Assembly (NCBI RefSeq): GCF_003600645.1
Contig: NZ_CP032482.1
Location: 4,030,001 to 4,094,000, forward strand
Reading direction: 5' to 3'
DNA length: 64,000 nt
Source of the DNA: Yersinia rochesterensis
GTDB taxonomy: Bacteria; Pseudomonadota; Gammaproteobacteria; Enterobacterales; Enterobacteriaceae
The first letter of the stretch is position 1. The number at the start of each line of letters is the position of its first letter. Below, one piece after another: positions 49,186-61,352 of this stretch. The notes under the pieces were generated by a model, which was given only the letters and a program-made list of their open reading frames with translations, had not been told where the DNA came from and did no database searches. A program made the position numbers and the translations under genes.

Positions 49186-51294
49186 TTATTTGCCACGGGC
49201 TTCGATAACGGCTTTAGCGACGTTACTAGGTGCTTCAGCATACTCCAGGAATTCCATGGAGTAAGAAGCACGGCCCTGAGTCTGAGAACGCAGGTCAGTA
49301 GCATAACCGAACATTTCAGACAACGGAACCTTGACGCGAACGGTTTTACCGGTAGCAGTATCTTCCATACCTTCGATGATACCACGACGACGGTTAAGGT
49401 CGCCCATTACGTCACCCATGTAATCTTCAGGGGTTTCGACTTCAACCTTCATGATTGGCTCAAGCAGAACTGGTTTAGCTCGTTTGAACCCTTCTTTAAA
49501 GGCGATAGAACCGGCTAATTTAAACGCCAATTCTGAGGAGTCAACGTCATGGTAAGAACCGTAGTGCAGACGGATTTTAACGTCAACAACCGGGTAACCA
49601 GCCAGAGGACCGGCTTTCAGTTGTTCCTGGATACCTTTATCAACAGCAGGGATGAACTCTTTAGGAATAGAACCACCAACGATTTCGTTGACGAATTCAT
49701 ACCCAACACCACCCGGTGGCAACGGAGACATGTCGATAACAACATGACCGTACTGACCACGACCGCCTGACTGCTTAGCATGCTTACCTTCCACGTCCTT
49801 AACGGTATCGCGGATAGTTTCACGGTATGCAACCTGAGGTTTACCAACGTTTGCTTCCACATTAAATTCGCGGCGCATACGGTCAACCAGGATATCCAAG
49901 TGCAGCTCACCCATACCAGCGATGATAGTCTGACCAGATTCTTCGTCAGTCCAAACGCGGAATGATGGATCTTCTTTCGCCAGACGACCCAGAGCCATAC
50001 CCATTTTTTCTTGGTCGGCTTTGGTTTTTGGTTCAACGGCAACAGAGATTACTGGCTCTGGGAACTCCATACGTTCCAAGATGATCGGATTAGTTGGATC
50101 ACACAGAGTGTCACCCGTCGTCACATCTTTCAGACCGATCGCTGCTGCGATGTCGCCTGCACGAACTTCTTTGATCTCTTCACGTTTGTTGGCGTGCATC
50201 TGAACGATACGGCCCAGACGTTCACGCTGTGAACGTACTGAGTTCAACACTGTGTCACCGGAGTTAACAACACCAGAGTACACACGGAAGAACGTCAGGT
50301 TACCCACAAACGGGTCAGTAGCAATTTTGAATGCTAGTGCAGAGAACGGCTCTTTGTCGTCTGAGTGACGAACAGCCGGAGTATCTTTACCGTCGTCCAA
50401 AATACCGTTGATTGCTTCAACGTCAGTTGGTGCTGGCAGATAGTCGATAACTGCATCCAGCATTGCCTGTACGCCTTTGTTCTTAAACGCAGAACCACAG
50501 GTAACCAAGATGATTTCGTTGCGCAGAACGCGTTGACGCAAAGCTTTCTTGATTTCTTCCTCGGTCAGCTCTTCGCCGCCCAAGTATTTATCCATCAGCT
50601 CGTCAGATGCTTCTGCAGCAGATTCAACCAGATTCTGGTGCCATTCAGCAGCCAGCTCAGCCATATCAGCCGGGATCTCTTCGTATTCGAAGGTCACGCC
50701 CTGATCAGCTTCGTTCCAGTTGATCGCTTTCATTTTCACCAGGTCGATAATACCGGTGAATTTCTCTTCCGCGCCGATTGCCAGTTGCAATGGAACTGGA
50801 TTCGCGCCCAGACGAGATTTAATCTGACCAACAACTTTCAGGAAGTTAGCACCCATGCGGTCCATTTTGTTAACGAACGCAATGCGTGGAACTTTATATT
50901 TGTTAGCCTGACGCCATACGGTTTCAGACTGTGGCTGAACACCACCAACTGCACAGTAAACCATTACCGCGCCATCAAGAACACGCATGGAACGTTCTAC
51001 TTCGATAGTGAAGTCAACGTGCCCTGGGGTGTCAATGATGTTGACGTGATGTGGTTCGTACTGTTTAGCCATACCAGACCAGAAGCAGGTAGTAGCCGCA
51101 GAAGTAATGGTAATACCACGCTCCTGCTCCTGTTCCATCCAGTCCATGGTGGCTGCGCCGTCATGAACTTCACCGATCTTGTGGTTTACACCGGTGTAAA
51201 ACAGGATACGTTCGGTAGTGGTTGTCTTACCGGCGTCGATGTGAGCGCTGATACCGATATTACGATAGCGCTCAATGGGTGTTTTACGAGCCAT
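49186..51294 (-). CDS. fusA: Elongation factor G
   Basis: Encodes a 702-residue translocase GTPase (E. coli 704). The P-loop [15 protein letters not shown] is at residues 17-31, followed by DTPGHVDF and FVNKMDRMG. Domains II-V follow in order, with GMGELHLDI and [12 protein letters not shown] in III and IV. It is third in the str operon, 91 bp after rpsG. Confidence 0.98.
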   Translation of the reverse strand: MARKTPIERYRNIGISAHIDAGKTTTTERILFYTGVNHKIGEVHDGAATMDWMEQEQERGITITSAATTCFWSGMAKQYEPHHVNIIDTPGHVDFTIEVERSMRVLDGAVMVYCAVGGVQPQSETVWRQANKYKVPRIAFVNKMDRMGANFLKVVGQIKSRLGANPVPLQLAIGAEEKFTGIIDLVKMKAINWNEADQGVTFEYEEIPADMAELAAEWHQNLVESAAEASDELMDKYLGGEELTEEEIKKALRQRVLRNEIILVTCGSAFKNKGVQAMLDAVIDYLPAPTDVEAINGILDDGKDTPAVRHSDDKEPFSALAFKIATDPFVGNLTFFRVYSGVVNSGDTVLNSVRSQRERLGRIVQMHANKREEIKEVRAGDIAAAIGLKDVTTGDTLCDPTNPIILERMEFPEPVISVAVEPKTKADQEKMGMALGRLAKEDPSFRVWTDEESGQTIIAGMGELHLDILVDRMRREFNVEANVGKPQVAYRETIRDTVKDVEGKHAKQSGGRGQYGHVVIDMSPLPPGGVGYEFVNEIVGGSIPKEFIPAVDKGIQEQLKAGPLAGYPVVDVKIRLHYGSYHDVDSSELAFKLAGSIAFKEGFKRAKPVLLEPIMKVEVETPEDYMGDVMGDLNRRRGIIEGMEDTATGKTVRVKVPLSEMFGYATDLRSQTQGRASYSMEFLEYAEAPSNVAKAVIEARGK

Positions 51295-51385
51295 TTGATT
51301 CCTCTATTCCTAGGGCGTTCATTCGGTTAACCCATGCGGGTTGGCTTAAAGCGCCCGCATGGTTAGCATGACTACTGCGTGGTGA

Positions 51386-52387
<1,002 letters not shown>

Positions 52388-52413
52388 CTACTGGCAGAGA
52401 ACGAGGACGCAGA

Positions 52414-52442
52414 ATTTTATGGCTGACTATCTAAGGTGTCAA
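52414..52442 (-). promoter_or_regulatory. str operon promoter
   Basis: TTGACA (52437-52442), a 17-bp spacer and TAAAAT (52414-52419) upstream of rpsL; the -35 is a perfect match. It lies directly downstream of tusB. Confidence 0.9.
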
Positions 52443-52464
52443 GAAATATACAGCATTGACTGCA

Positions 52465-52752
52465 TTACCATGCCAGTTGCTGCTGATGTTTTAGGGTCAA
52501 ATCCACAAAGCGAGTATAACCGATTAGCATGATTTTGTCTGAAATTTGACCACCCAAGCCACGGGCAATAACGTCATCTTCCAACACAAATAGCGAAGCG
52601 GGGTTATTTAACAACAAGTTAAGACTTTCACTATTTTTTAAAACCGCCATCACTCCATTTTGCAGAAATAGAATTTCATCTTCCGATGTGACGAGTTTCA
52701 GCAATGCAGATAAATCGCAGTGATAAGGTGAATGACTGACGGTATACAGCAT
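52465..52752 (-). CDS. tusB: Sulfur transfer protein TusB
   Basis: Encodes a 95-residue subunit of the TusBCD complex, which relays persulfide sulfur from TusA to TusE for 2-thiouridine in tRNA wobble positions. It starts [20 protein letters not shown]. It lies 19 bp after tusC. Confidence 0.95.
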   Translation of the reverse strand: MLYTVSHSPYHCDLSALLKLVTSEDEILFLQNGVMAVLKNSESLNLLLNNPASLFVLEDDVIARGLGGQISDKIMLIGYTRFVDLTLKHQQQLAW

Positions 52753-52771
52753 TATGGCTACCCAAATCTCA

Positions 52772-53146
52772 TTAGAAAGTCAGTACAACATCATAATTTG
52801 CCAATTGGCGGCGTAAATTTACCGGAGATAACACCGCAACATCAAGTATCCAATCCGTCACTTCACTCAATCCACGCTGCTGTAATGAGGCTTCACAGAT
52901 ATAACAATTCTCAACATCGTACAGAGGTAAGACACCGAAAGTTGCAATATAGTTTCTGGAGAGAATTTTTTCTGGCTGCTGCTGTGGCAAAAGCTGCAAA
53001 ACACCATCCGAAATAAAGAATACCCCGATGTCTTCACTCAAAGCAGAAGTTGCCAGCAAGGCATCTAACCCTTCCCGTCCCGCTGAATTACCATGCGGGC
53101 TTTGGGTGAAAACAAAAGCAACACTATTCTTACCATTCTCTGCCAT
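52772..53146 (-). CDS. tusC: Sulfur transfer protein TusC
   Basis: Encodes a 124-residue TusBCD subunit with the DsrF-like core [20 protein letters not shown] followed by [20 protein letters not shown]. Shares one base with the tusD end (coupled translation). Confidence 0.95.
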   Translation of the reverse strand: MAENGKNSVAFVFTQSPHGNSAGREGLDALLATSALSEDIGVFFISDGVLQLLPQQQPEKILSRNYIATFGVLPLYDVENCYICEASLQQRGLSEVTDWILDVAVLSPVNLRRQLANYDVVLTF

Positions 53147-53550
53147 TAAAATTGCACCATGCGGTCACAGGTTAATGCGGCTTCAGCCAGTGCACCTAGC
53201 CCACTCAAGGTAAAACCGGGTTGCAGATTTACTCCCGCCAAATCGAGTTGGTCAGCTTCATTTTGGTCAGTAACACCACGGCGCAATGCCGCCGCCACAC
53301 AAACATTTAGCTCAATCGAATGGTTAAGTGCGAGTTGCTGCCACGCCCGTACCAAATCAAACTCATCACTAGCAGGTGCAGTTAATTGGTTAGCATTCAA
53401 AACACCTTCGCGGTAGAAGAAAACACTAACCAAATTATGGCCTGAACTTATCAGTGCTTGGGCGAACTGATAGGCGCTGCTGGCCTGCTGGGTGCCATAG
53501 GCTGGGCCTGTGACCATCAGACAATATTTCGCCACCTTTGCCCCTGACAT
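53146..53550 (-). CDS. tusD: Sulfur transfer protein TusD
   Basis: Encodes a 134-residue DsrE-like subunit that receives sulfur on a cysteine; C84 in [11 protein letters not shown] corresponds to E. coli C78. The core [20 protein letters not shown] is conserved. Its start overlaps the yheO stop by one base, so yheO-tusDCB is one transcription unit. Confidence 0.95.
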   Translation of the reverse strand: MSGAKVAKYCLMVTGPAYGTQQASSAYQFAQALISSGHNLVSVFFYREGVLNANQLTAPASDEFDLVRAWQQLALNHSIELNVCVAAALRRGVTDQNEADQLDLAGVNLQPGFTLSGLGALAEAALTCDRMVQF

Positions 53551-54272
53551 TAACGCTCGTGTCCCACGAGATCGCCACTTTTGAACTGGCGAATGTAAAG
53601 ATAAACCGTGTGTTTGGAAATATTTAGTCGCTCAGCCACCTGATTAATTGCATCTTTGATATCAAAAATACCTTTCTCATACAGATTGAGAACAACCTGG
53701 CGGTTCTTCGCATTGTTAGACACATTGCGATCAGCATTAACTTCCTCAATAGTAAATTCCAGTGTTTGCGCCACCAAGTCATCGACCGATGAAGCAAAGT
53801 TTACTGAGGAAGCAACCTCCTGAGTTTCCGGCGGCATGAAAGTCTTAATGATTTGCGAGAAAGGCACATCCAGATTTATGTTAATACATAACAGGCCAAT
53901 AGCGCGCTGGTCGCGGTTACGGATAGCGATAGTGACAGATTTCATCAGCACACCGCTTTTGGCGCGTGTGAAATAGGCTCTTGAAACACTGCTGTCTGCA
54001 CCCGCCATATCATGCAGCATCCGCAGGGCCAGGTCAGTTATCGGCGAGCCAATTTGCCGGCCGGTGTGTTCGCCATTAGCAATTCTTACCGCAGAGTTTT
54101 TCAGGTCTTCCAGTGAATGCAGGACAATTTCACAGTGGTTGCCAATAAGCATCGCCAAGCCATCAACGATAGCTTCGTATGATTTGAGTATTTCATGGTC
54201 CGTCTGACTGAACGGACGTTCATCCAGTAAATCCAGTTCACTGGTTTCGCTACTGAGAAGCGAATTAGACAT
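53550..54272 (-). CDS. yheO: Predicted DNA-binding regulator YheO
   Basis: Encodes a 240-residue protein with an N-terminal PAS-like YheO domain (residues 25-140) and a C-terminal helix-turn-helix ([20 protein letters not shown]). Its ligand and targets are unknown to me. I chose the ATG at 54272, which fits the E. coli length and has GAGG upstream; an ATG at 54284 sits too close to that GAGG. Confidence 0.92.
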   Translation of the reverse strand: MSNSLLSSETSELDLLDERPFSQTDHEILKSYEAIVDGLAMLIGNHCEIVLHSLEDLKNSAVRIANGEHTGRQIGSPITDLALRMLHDMAGADSSVSRAYFTRAKSGVLMKSVTIAIRNRDQRAIGLLCININLDVPFSQIIKTFMPPETQEVASSVNFASSVDDLVAQTLEFTIEEVNADRNVSNNAKNRQVVLNLYEKGIFDIKDAINQVAERLNISKHTVYLYIRQFKSGDLVGHER

Positions 54273-54458
54273 CGAAGACACCATCCTCTACATAAAGCCT
54301 GTCTCAATATCGTCGGCAGACTCATAACTCAAATATATCGAATTTTAAGTCTAGCAAATATGCCGAGATAAAATCCTTGCGTTTGCGCGTGATCTTGACG
54401 TTAAGCCCACAAACCATAAATCGTCAAGTTATCAACGAGCAGAAGGTAGATATACCGC

Positions 54459-54491
54459 AAAAAAAACCGCCACGACAATTATCGCGGCGGT
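54459..54491 (-). terminator. fkpA terminator
   Basis: ACCGCCACGA (54466-54475) pairs with TCGCGGCGGT (54482-54491), with one G-U pair; the RNA strand ends in eight U residues. Confidence 0.93.
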
Positions 54492-54535
54492 TATAGCAGA
54501 ACCGGGTACTAGGTTACGACAACAAAGGCGCTAAA

Positions 54536-55351
54536 TTATTTTTTAGCTTTTGCGTCCGTAGCAGCAGGTTGTTCTTCTTGAGCGTCAGCTTTAGGTGCCG
54601 CTTTAACATCCAACAACTCTACATCAAATACCAGAGTAGAGTTGGCTGGAATGCCTGGGACGCCAGTTTTGCCGTAAGCTAACTCTGGTGGAATAACCAG
54701 AGTGACTTTGCCGCCTTTCTTGATTTGCTTCAGGCCTTCGGTCCAGCCAGGGATAACACCATCAAGACGGAAAGACAGTGGCTCACCGCGTTTGTAAGAG
54801 TTATCAAACTCAGTACCATCGGTCAGAGTCCCTTTGTAGTTAACTACCACGGTATCACTGTCTTTTGGTGCTTCACCGGTACCGGCTTTCTCTACTTTGT
54901 ACAGCAGGCCAGATTCAGTTTTCTTCACATCTTTTTCTTTAGCAAAAGTTTCGCGGTACTTAGCACCTTTATCGGCGTTTTCTTTAGCATCTTGCTCCAT
55001 TTTGGCTTGAGCAGAAGCTTTCACGCGCGCTTCAAAACCTTGCAAGGTTTTTTCGATTTCTTCATCAGTCAGTTTACTTTTGCTCGCAAAAGCATCCTGT
55101 ACGCCGGCGATCAACTGGTCTTTATCCAGTTTGATGCCCAATTTTTCTTGCTCTTTCAGGGAGTTATCCATATAACGCCCTAATGATGCACCTAATGCAT
55201 ATGCAGATTGCTGGTCATCATTCTTAAATGCGCTATTTGTCGTTGCAGCCGCATCAGCGGTTTTGGCTGTTTCAGCAGCAAAAGTCGCAGAAGTATTCAG
55301 GGTCAGCGCCATGGTGGTAGCCAGTAGCGTTACTTTAAACAGTGATTTCAT
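54536..55351 (-). CDS. fkpA: Periplasmic FKBP-type peptidyl-prolyl isomerase FkpA
   Basis: Encodes a 271-residue periplasmic chaperone and prolyl isomerase. A signal peptide (MKSLFKVTLLATTMALTLNT, predicted cleavage near AFA-AE) is followed by a helical dimerisation domain (residues 45-140) and an FKBP domain (VVVNYKGTLTDGTEFDNSY, FRLDGVIPGWTEGLKQI). The C-terminus is Ala/Lys-rich. I chose ATG 55351 after GGAGAAATGG; the frame extends to 55390. In E. coli fkpA is under the envelope-stress sigma factor. Confidence 0.96.
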   Translation of the reverse strand: MKSLFKVTLLATTMALTLNTSATFAAETAKTADAAATTNSAFKNDDQQSAYALGASLGRYMDNSLKEQEKLGIKLDKDQLIAGVQDAFASKSKLTDEEIEKTLQGFEARVKASAQAKMEQDAKENADKGAKYRETFAKEKDVKKTESGLLYKVEKAGTGEAPKDSDTVVVNYKGTLTDGTEFDNSYKRGEPLSFRLDGVIPGWTEGLKQIKKGGKVTLVIPPELAYGKTGVPGIPANSTLVFDVELLDVKAAPKADAQEEQPAATDAKAKK

Positions 55352-55561
55352 CCATTTCTCCATTGGCTTAAGGACACTTACCCCAAGCAACGATTATAAG
55401 TGTGTCTTGTACTATAACTGTCTGTGCGAACACAAAACAATCTCTATGCAGATGCTATTAAGTGATATTAAGACTTTTTTTACTACAAGAAGTTTCGTTT
55501 TATCGATATCTTGACCCTCTCAGGGCAATCATGGGGTTTTACAGGTAGTATTGCCCGCCCT

Positions 55562-55595
55562 TGTTTTATGGCCGTCGAGCTGTTTTATGGCCGTC
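55562..55595. repeat. Short tandem repeat upstream of slyX
   Basis: TGTTTTATGGCCGTC occurs at 55562-55576 and again at 55581-55595, a 19-bp period. It lies in the 295-bp fkpA-slyX divergent region, which otherwise holds only the two promoters. Role unknown. Confidence 0.7.
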
Positions 55596-55634
55596 AAACG
55601 GAAAGTGATCAGAGGGTATGGTTTGCAGTCATAA

Positions 55635-55865
<231 letters not shown>

Positions 55866-55902
55866 TCGCTCGCGTAATTGCAATTCGATTGACATAAATA
55901 GC

Positions 55903-55929
55903 AAAAAGCCAGCCGCAAGGCTGGCTTTT
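55903..55929. terminator. Bidirectional terminator between slyX and slyD
   Basis: AAAAGCCAGCC and GGCTGGCTTTT form a perfect stem with loop GCAA, giving a U-tract on both strands. Confidence 0.92.
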
Positions 55930-55965
55930 GACTGACCATATCAAATGTTAGTGACAGGTCAGATG

Positions 55966-56553
55966 TTAGTGACAGCCGCAGCCGCCGCCTTTACCACAAC
56001 CGCCTTTACCATGTTCGTGACCTTGGTCACTTTCATCATGGCCGTGGCCACCGCAGCAACCGTCACCGTGTTCATGGTGATGATCATGCTCACCATGGAC
56101 GTGACCATGCTGCAGTTCTTCTTCTGTTGCTTCACGGATAGCAACCACTTCAACGTGGAAGTTCAAATCCTGACCCGCCAGCATATGGTTACCATCAACC
56201 ACAACGTGCTCGTCTTCAACAGCCGTGATTTCGACTGGCACTGGGCCTTGGTCGGTATCAGCCAGGAAACGCATGCCAACTTCCAACTCGTCAACGCCCA
56301 TAAAGACGTCTTTCGGTACGCGCTGCACCAGATTCTCATCATAGCTGCCGTAACCTTCGTCGGCGTTTACACGCACGTCAAAGCTGTCGCCCGCTTCGTG
56401 GCCTTCGAGCGCTTTTTCCAAACCTGCGATCAGGGAACCGTGGCCGTGCAGGTAGTCCAACGGCGCGCTCACCGGAGACTCATCAACTAACACACCGTCT
56501 TCTGTACGCACCTGGTAAGCCAGGCTGACCACCAAGTCTTTTGCTACTTTCAT
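55966..56553 (-). CDS. slyD: FKBP-type peptidyl-prolyl isomerase and metallochaperone SlyD
   Basis: Encodes a 195-residue cytoplasmic prolyl isomerase that also supplies nickel to hydrogenase. The FKBP domain (residues 1-70 and 130-145) is interrupted by the insert-in-flap chaperone domain. The C-terminal 45 residues are rich in His, Cys and Gly (HGEHDHHHEHGDGCCGGHGH), the nickel-binding tail. I chose ATG 56553 after AGGAGATATC; the frame extends to 56586. Confidence 0.97.
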   Translation of the reverse strand: MKVAKDLVVSLAYQVRTEDGVLVDESPVSAPLDYLHGHGSLIAGLEKALEGHEAGDSFDVRVNADEGYGSYDENLVQRVPKDVFMGVDELEVGMRFLADTDQGPVPVEITAVEDEHVVVDGNHMLAGQDLNFHVEVVAIREATEEELQHGHVHGEHDHHHEHGDGCCGGHGHDESDQGHEHGKGGCGKGGGCGCH

Positions 56554-56647
56554 GATATCTCCTACCCTTGGAACAAAAATTGGCACAGATTGTAGCGGAA
56601 ATCTGCACCGCTGTACTCTTCAGCATAAAAAAACACGAAGAATAACG

Positions 56648-56893
56648 CTACTCTGGATCGAAAATTCCGATCACTTGTTCATTCTCACGGACATGCTGAT
56701 TGACCTGTTCATCCGTCTGACGCTGATGGTGACCGCACTTAACACACTCCACCACTTCTACTTGATCTTCACGCCATAAAGCCAGCGTATCCAGTGCCTT
56801 ACATTGAGGACAAACAGCCCCGGCGATGAATCTTTTACGTGTTGCTGTCTTGTTATTTGGCGGAATTGTTTTGTTATTTAGCGTAATAGACAT
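56648..56893 (-). CDS. yheV: YheV family zinc-ribbon protein
   Basis: Encodes an 81-residue protein; the conserved core RKRFIAGAVCPQCKALDTLA and ECVKCGHHQRQ carries two CxxC pairs that should bind zinc. Function unknown. The start is not certain: I chose ATG 56893, which follows GGAGAAA; ATG 56896 and the ATG at 56908 that overlaps the kefB stop are alternatives. It is longer at the N-terminus than E. coli YheV (66 residues). Confidence 0.85.
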   Translation of the reverse strand: MSITLNNKTIPPNNKTATRKRFIAGAVCPQCKALDTLALWREDQVEVVECVKCGHHQRQTDEQVNQHVRENEQVIGIFDPE

Positions 56894-56907
56894 CATTTTC
56901 TCCGGCA

Positions 56908-58716
56908 TTATTCGTATTCATCCCACCCATCTAACTGCCGACTTTCATGCAGCATTTCTCGTTGGAAAATATCTTCCAGCTCACGGCGGGCTTCTTTAAT
57001 TCTGGAAATTTGCGCGACATCCCCATGATGCTGCGGTACCAGCTCACGCAACATTCGCATGTCGAGACGGCGGAAATGTTGCTGTGCTCGGTAGGCCTGA
57101 TGCGGATGCATCCCTAATTCCAGCAGTGTTTTTCGCCCCAACTCCAACGCACTGGAGAAAGTCTCGCGCGTAAAATCTTTAACCCCATTTTGCAGCAATT
57201 CATGCGCTTCAACACGCCCTCTGGCACGGGCCAGGATGTGCAAGTTGGGGAAATGTTGCTGGCATAAATGCACCAGCGTCATGGTGTCTTCCGGCTCGTT
57301 ACAGGTGATCACGATAGCTTTGGCTTTTTCCGCTCCGGCAGCCCGCAACAGTTCTAGCTCGGTAGCATCGCCATAGTAAACTTTATAGCCGTATTTGCGC
57401 ATCACACTGACGGCACTGACATCGCGCTCCAACACGGTAATGCGCATTTTGTTCGCCATCAGTAAGCGCCCAATCACCTGACCAAAGCGCCCGAAGCCGA
57501 CAATAATGACCTGCGGGTCATTATCTTCAACAAACGGCTTCTCGTCGCTCTCTTCCTGCGCGTTGTAACGGCGGATCAAAATGCGGTCAATCCCCTGCAT
57601 CAAAAGCGGCGTGGTCATCATCGACAGAGTGACCACCACCAGCAGCAATGCCAGTTGTTCAGCATCCAACACGTGCTGAGAGAATGCTGCGGAGAATAAC
57701 ACGAAAGCAAATTCGCCCCCTTGACTTAGCACTCCAGCAAATTGCAGCCGCACCGAACGGCGCAAGCCAAATGTCCGCGCCAAACCATATAGCACTGCGC
57801 CTTTGATGAAGACCAAGGCCAGCACGCCGAGCAGCACATCCAACAAGTGAGTAAACAAGACGCCGAGGTTCAAAGCCATCCCGACAGAGATGAAAAATAG
57901 CCCGAGCAGCAGCCCTTTAAAGGGTTCGATGGCAATTTCCAACTCATGCTGGAATTCACTTTCAGCCAGTAATATCCCAGCGATAAAAGTCCCTAGCGCC
58001 ATTGATAGGCCCAGAGCATCCATAAACAGCGCCGACCCCAATACCACCAGCAAAGCCGCAGCAGTGAAAACTTCCCGCACACCAGAGGCCACAATGTAGC
58101 GGAATAATGGGCGCAGCAAATAGCGGCCGCCAATCAGCATGCCAGCAAAAGCCGCGATTTTGATGCCAATCTTGACCCAATCATTCGCCGCCCCGCCGCC
58201 ACCGGCCAAAATAGGAATCAGCGCCAAGGCGGGGATCACCGCCATATCCTGAAACAGCAAAACCGAGAAACCGAGCTGGCCGCCTTCATTGCGGTTCATG
58301 CCCTTTTCCCGCATCAGCTGCAATGCCATCGCGGTTGAAGACATCGCCAAACCGACACCGCCAATCACCGCCGCCTGCCAGGCAAAATGGCTAAAGTAGA
58401 GCAATGCCCCCAGCACCGCTGCGGTTATCACCACCTGACCCGCACCAACGCCAAAAATAGAGCGCCGCAACTGCCAAAGCTTGGCCGGATTCAATTCCAA
58501 GCCAATGATAAACATCAGGAAAACAACACCCAACTCGGAGAAATGGAGTATTTCATCGACATCACGAATAAAGCCCAATCCCCAAGGGCCAATGGCGATA
58601 CCCGCAATCAAATAGCCCAAAACCGCCCCAATACCGAGGCGCTGGGCAATGGGAACCGCCACCACAGCGGCAAATAAGAATAATAAAATCGCGGTCAGTA
58701 GCGCCGAGCTTTCCAT
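56908..58716 (-). CDS. kefB: Glutathione-regulated potassium-efflux protein KefB
   Basis: Encodes a 602-residue K+/H+ antiporter gated by glutathione adducts, protecting against electrophiles by acidifying the cytoplasm. The N-terminal CPA2 transporter domain has about 12 membrane segments ([39 protein letters not shown]). The C-terminal KTN domain begins near residue 400 ([17 protein letters not shown]). I chose ATG 58716 after GGAGGG; the frame extends to 58848 inside kefG. It starts 2 bp after the kefG stop. Confidence 0.96.
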   Translation of the reverse strand: MESSALLTAILLFLFAAVVAVPIAQRLGIGAVLGYLIAGIAIGPWGLGFIRDVDEILHFSELGVVFLMFIIGLELNPAKLWQLRRSIFGVGAGQVVITAAVLGALLYFSHFAWQAAVIGGVGLAMSSTAMALQLMREKGMNRNEGGQLGFSVLLFQDMAVIPALALIPILAGGGGAANDWVKIGIKIAAFAGMLIGGRYLLRPLFRYIVASGVREVFTAAALLVVLGSALFMDALGLSMALGTFIAGILLAESEFQHELEIAIEPFKGLLLGLFFISVGMALNLGVLFTHLLDVLLGVLALVFIKGAVLYGLARTFGLRRSVRLQFAGVLSQGGEFAFVLFSAAFSQHVLDAEQLALLLVVVTLSMMTTPLLMQGIDRILIRRYNAQEESDEKPFVEDNDPQVIIVGFGRFGQVIGRLLMANKMRITVLERDVSAVSVMRKYGYKVYYGDATELELLRAAGAEKAKAIVITCNEPEDTMTLVHLCQQHFPNLHILARARGRVEAHELLQNGVKDFTRETFSSALELGRKTLLELGMHPHQAYRAQQHFRRLDMRMLRELVPQHHGDVAQISRIKEARRELEDIFQREMLHESRQLDGWDEYE

Positions 58717-58718
58717 AT

Positions 58719-59273
58719 TCAAAGCCCTCCGGTCGGTAGCGGTGACTGCAACCACTGCCCATAAGCTTGCGCATGACTGGCCAGGACTTCCGGCTTCTGC
58801 CGCCGTGCCCAGTAAATAATCATCGGATTCATCCAATGCATATGGCACATAGCTGCCGTCAATTCGAAAGGCCGCAAAATATCTTCCATCGGGTAACGGT
58901 TATAACCGCCAACGCGATAGGCTCCTTCTGGCTCGCCGGTAGTTATCACCGAACGCCAGTATTTACCGGTCAAAGCATGCCCCCCGACCCCATTAGCAAA
59001 GCCACGCGCCAGCACCCGATCCAGCCACTCTTTCAGTAACGCCGGGCAACTGTAAGTATAAAGAGGATGTTGAAAGACAATAATTTGATGCTCACGTAGC
59101 AATTGCTGCTCATGGTGAATATCAATAAAGAAATCCGGATAATGTGCATATAAATCGTGCACAGTGACATGCTCTAGCTGCTGCACCGGTTGCAGTAAAA
59201 CCCGGTTAGCCACCGAGTCCTGTGATTCCGGATGGGCATACAGCAGCAAAACCTTGGGTGGCTGCGACATCAT
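58719..59273 (-). CDS. kefG: KefB ancillary protein KefG (quinone-oxidoreductase-like)
   Basis: Encodes a 184-residue flavodoxin-fold protein required for full KefB activity. The core reads [20 protein letters not shown] and [20 protein letters not shown], as in the NQO family. The operon order kefG-kefB-yheV has 2-bp spacing then overlap, so all three are co-expressed. It is divergent from yheS. Confidence 0.95.
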   Translation of the reverse strand: MMSQPPKVLLLYAHPESQDSVANRVLLQPVQQLEHVTVHDLYAHYPDFFIDIHHEQQLLREHQIIVFQHPLYTYSCPALLKEWLDRVLARGFANGVGGHALTGKYWRSVITTGEPEGAYRVGGYNRYPMEDILRPFELTAAMCHMHWMNPMIIYWARRQKPEVLASHAQAYGQWLQSPLPTGGL

Positions 59274-59394
59274 TCCCCTCCAAAGCGTCGTCAGGGTCCG
59301 GTTTTTCCGTTACCATGCTTCGCAAAGACCAAAAAATAGGGCGCTAAACACCCTGTTCACCCTCACATAATGACAATTTAACATACGGCACTCT

Positions 59395-61311
59395 ATGATT
59401 GTTTTTTCCTCACTACAAATTCGACGTGGTACTCGTGTCTTGCTGGACAACGCGACAGCAACGATTAACCCTGGGCAAAAGGTCGGGCTGGTCGGCAAAA
59501 ACGGCTGTGGTAAATCCACTCTGCTGGCGTTGCTCAAAGGCGAACTCAGCGCCGATGGGGGCAATGCCACTTTTCCCAGTAACTGGGCGCTGGCTTGGGT
59601 CAATCAAGAGACCCCCGCTCTGGATGTGCCGGCGATAGAGTATGTTATCGACGGCGATCGCGAATATCGTCAGTTAGAGGCCGAACTTCAGGCCGCCAAT
59701 GAAAAAAATGACGGCCATGCCATTGCTACCGTGCATGGCAAACTCGATGCCATTGACGCCTGGACCATTCAGTCGCGTGCAGCCAGTTTGCTCCACGGGC
59801 TGGGCTTTTCTCAAGAGCAATTACAGCAGCCGGTGCGTTCATTTTCCGGCGGCTGGCGGATGCGCCTTAACTTGGCGCAAGCACTGGTTTGCCGCTCTGA
59901 TTTGCTGTTGCTGGATGAACCGACCAACCATTTAGATTTGGATGCAGTGATCTGGCTGGAAAAATGGCTGAAAAGCTACCCCGGCACACTGGTGCTGATT
60001 TCCCATGACCGTGATTTCCTTGATCCTATTATTGATAAAATTCTGCATATTGAACAGCAGACTCTGAATGAATATACCGGTAACTATTCATCTTTCGAAC
60101 GCCAGCGCGCCACCAAGCTGTCGCAGCAACAATCGATGTATCAGAATCAGCAAGAAAAAGTCGCGCATCTGAAAAGTTATATTGACCGTTTTCGTGCCCA
60201 AGCGACCAAAGCCAAACAAGCCCAAAGCCGTATTAAAATGCTTGAGCGGATGGAGCTGATTGCACCGGCCCATGTGGATAATCCATTCCACTTCAGTTTC
60301 CGCACACCGGAAAGCTTGCCAGACCCCCTGTTACGGATGGACAAAGTCAGCGCCGGTTATGGCGACCGCACTATTTTAGAATCCATCAAGCTCAATCTGG
60401 TGCCGGGCTCGCGCATCGGCCTGCTAGGCCGCAATGGCGCGGGTAAATCTACTTTAATCAAACTGTTAGCAGGGACACTGGAACCAAAAAGTGGTGAAAT
60501 CGGTCTGTCCAAAGGGATTAAACTGGGTTACTTCGCCCAGCATCAGCTTGAATTCTTACGAGCAGATGAATCTCCGCTGCAACATATGAGCCGCCTGGCC
60601 CCCAAGGAGCCGGAGCAGCAGTTGCGCGATTATCTCGGTGGCTACGGTTTTCAGGGGGATCAGGTTACCGACCCTACCGCTCGCTTCTCCGGTGGTGAAA
60701 AAGCGCGGCTGGTATTGGCGCTGATTATCTGGCAGCGCCCTAACCTGTTGCTGCTGGATGAACCGACTAACCATCTGGATCTTGATATGCGCCAGGCATT
60801 GACCGAAGCCTTAATTGATTTCGAAGGCGCATTGGTGGTGGTGTCCCATGATCGTCACTTATTACGGTCTACTACTGATGACCTTTACCTGGTACATGAC
60901 GGTAAAGTGGAGCAGTTCGACGGCGATCTGGAGGATTATCAACAGTTTCTGGTGGATGTACAGCGCCAGCAAAACCAGCAAGATAACCCCGGCAAAGAGT
61001 TATCCGGCAACAGCGCACAACAACGCAAAGACCAAAAACGCCGCGATGCTGAGTTCCGCAGCCAAACCCAGCCTTTGCGTAAGCAAATTATGACGCTGGA
61101 AAAACAGATGGATAAACTCAGTACCGAATTAGCAGCAGTTGAGGAGCAACTCGCTGATTCCGCGCTGTACGACATAGCTCGCAAGAGCGATCTCACCCAA
61201 TGCTTACAACAGCAGACGCAGGTGAAATCCAAGCTGGAAGAAACTGAGATGCATTGGTTGGATGCACAAGAGCAGTTGGAGAATATCACCAAGCAATTTG
61301 AAGCGGGGTAA
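59395..61311 (+). CDS. yheS: ABC-F family ATPase YheS
   Basis: Encodes a 638-residue soluble protein with two ABC ATPase domains and no membrane domain, of the ABC-F translation-factor group. Walker A motifs are GKNGCGKST (residues 34-42) and GRNGAGKST (near 343); signatures are SFSGGWRMRLNLAQ and RFSGGEKARLVLAL. The interdomain linker is long and charged, and the C-terminus forms a coiled coil. Its exact role is uncertain. The stop lies in the loop of its own terminator. Confidence 0.95.
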   Translation: MIVFSSLQIRRGTRVLLDNATATINPGQKVGLVGKNGCGKSTLLALLKGELSADGGNATFPSNWALAWVNQETPALDVPAIEYVIDGDREYRQLEAELQAANEKNDGHAIATVHGKLDAIDAWTIQSRAASLLHGLGFSQEQLQQPVRSFSGGWRMRLNLAQALVCRSDLLLLDEPTNHLDLDAVIWLEKWLKSYPGTLVLISHDRDFLDPIIDKILHIEQQTLNEYTGNYSSFERQRATKLSQQQSMYQNQQEKVAHLKSYIDRFRAQATKAKQAQSRIKMLERMELIAPAHVDNPFHFSFRTPESLPDPLLRMDKVSAGYGDRTILESIKLNLVPGSRIGLLGRNGAGKSTLIKLLAGTLEPKSGEIGLSKGIKLGYFAQHQLEFLRADESPLQHMSRLAPKEPEQQLRDYLGGYGFQGDQVTDPTARFSGGEKARLVLALIIWQRPNLLLLDEPTNHLDLDMRQALTEALIDFEGALVVVSHDRHLLRSTTDDLYLVHDGKVEQFDGDLEDYQQFLVDVQRQQNQQDNPGKELSGNSAQQRKDQKRRDAEFRSQTQPLRKQIMTLEKQMDKLSTELAAVEEQLADSALYDIARKSDLTQCLQQQTQVKSKLEETEMHWLDAQEQLENITKQFEAG

Positions 61312-61320
61312 CCCGCTTTT
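61301..61320 (+). terminator. yheS terminator overlapping its stop codon
   Basis: AAGCGGG (61301-61307) pairs with CCCGCTT (61312-61318) around loop GTAA and is followed by TT. The yheS TAA stop (61309-61311) is part of the tetraloop. Confidence 0.7.
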
Positions 61321-61352
61321 CAAAAAAGACCTATATTAAGGATAATAAGGTT

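Noticed and set aside
58717-58848. 44-residue N-terminal extension of KefB
   Set aside because: It is the end of kefG in another frame; the ATG at 58716 follows GGAGGG and matches the family start.
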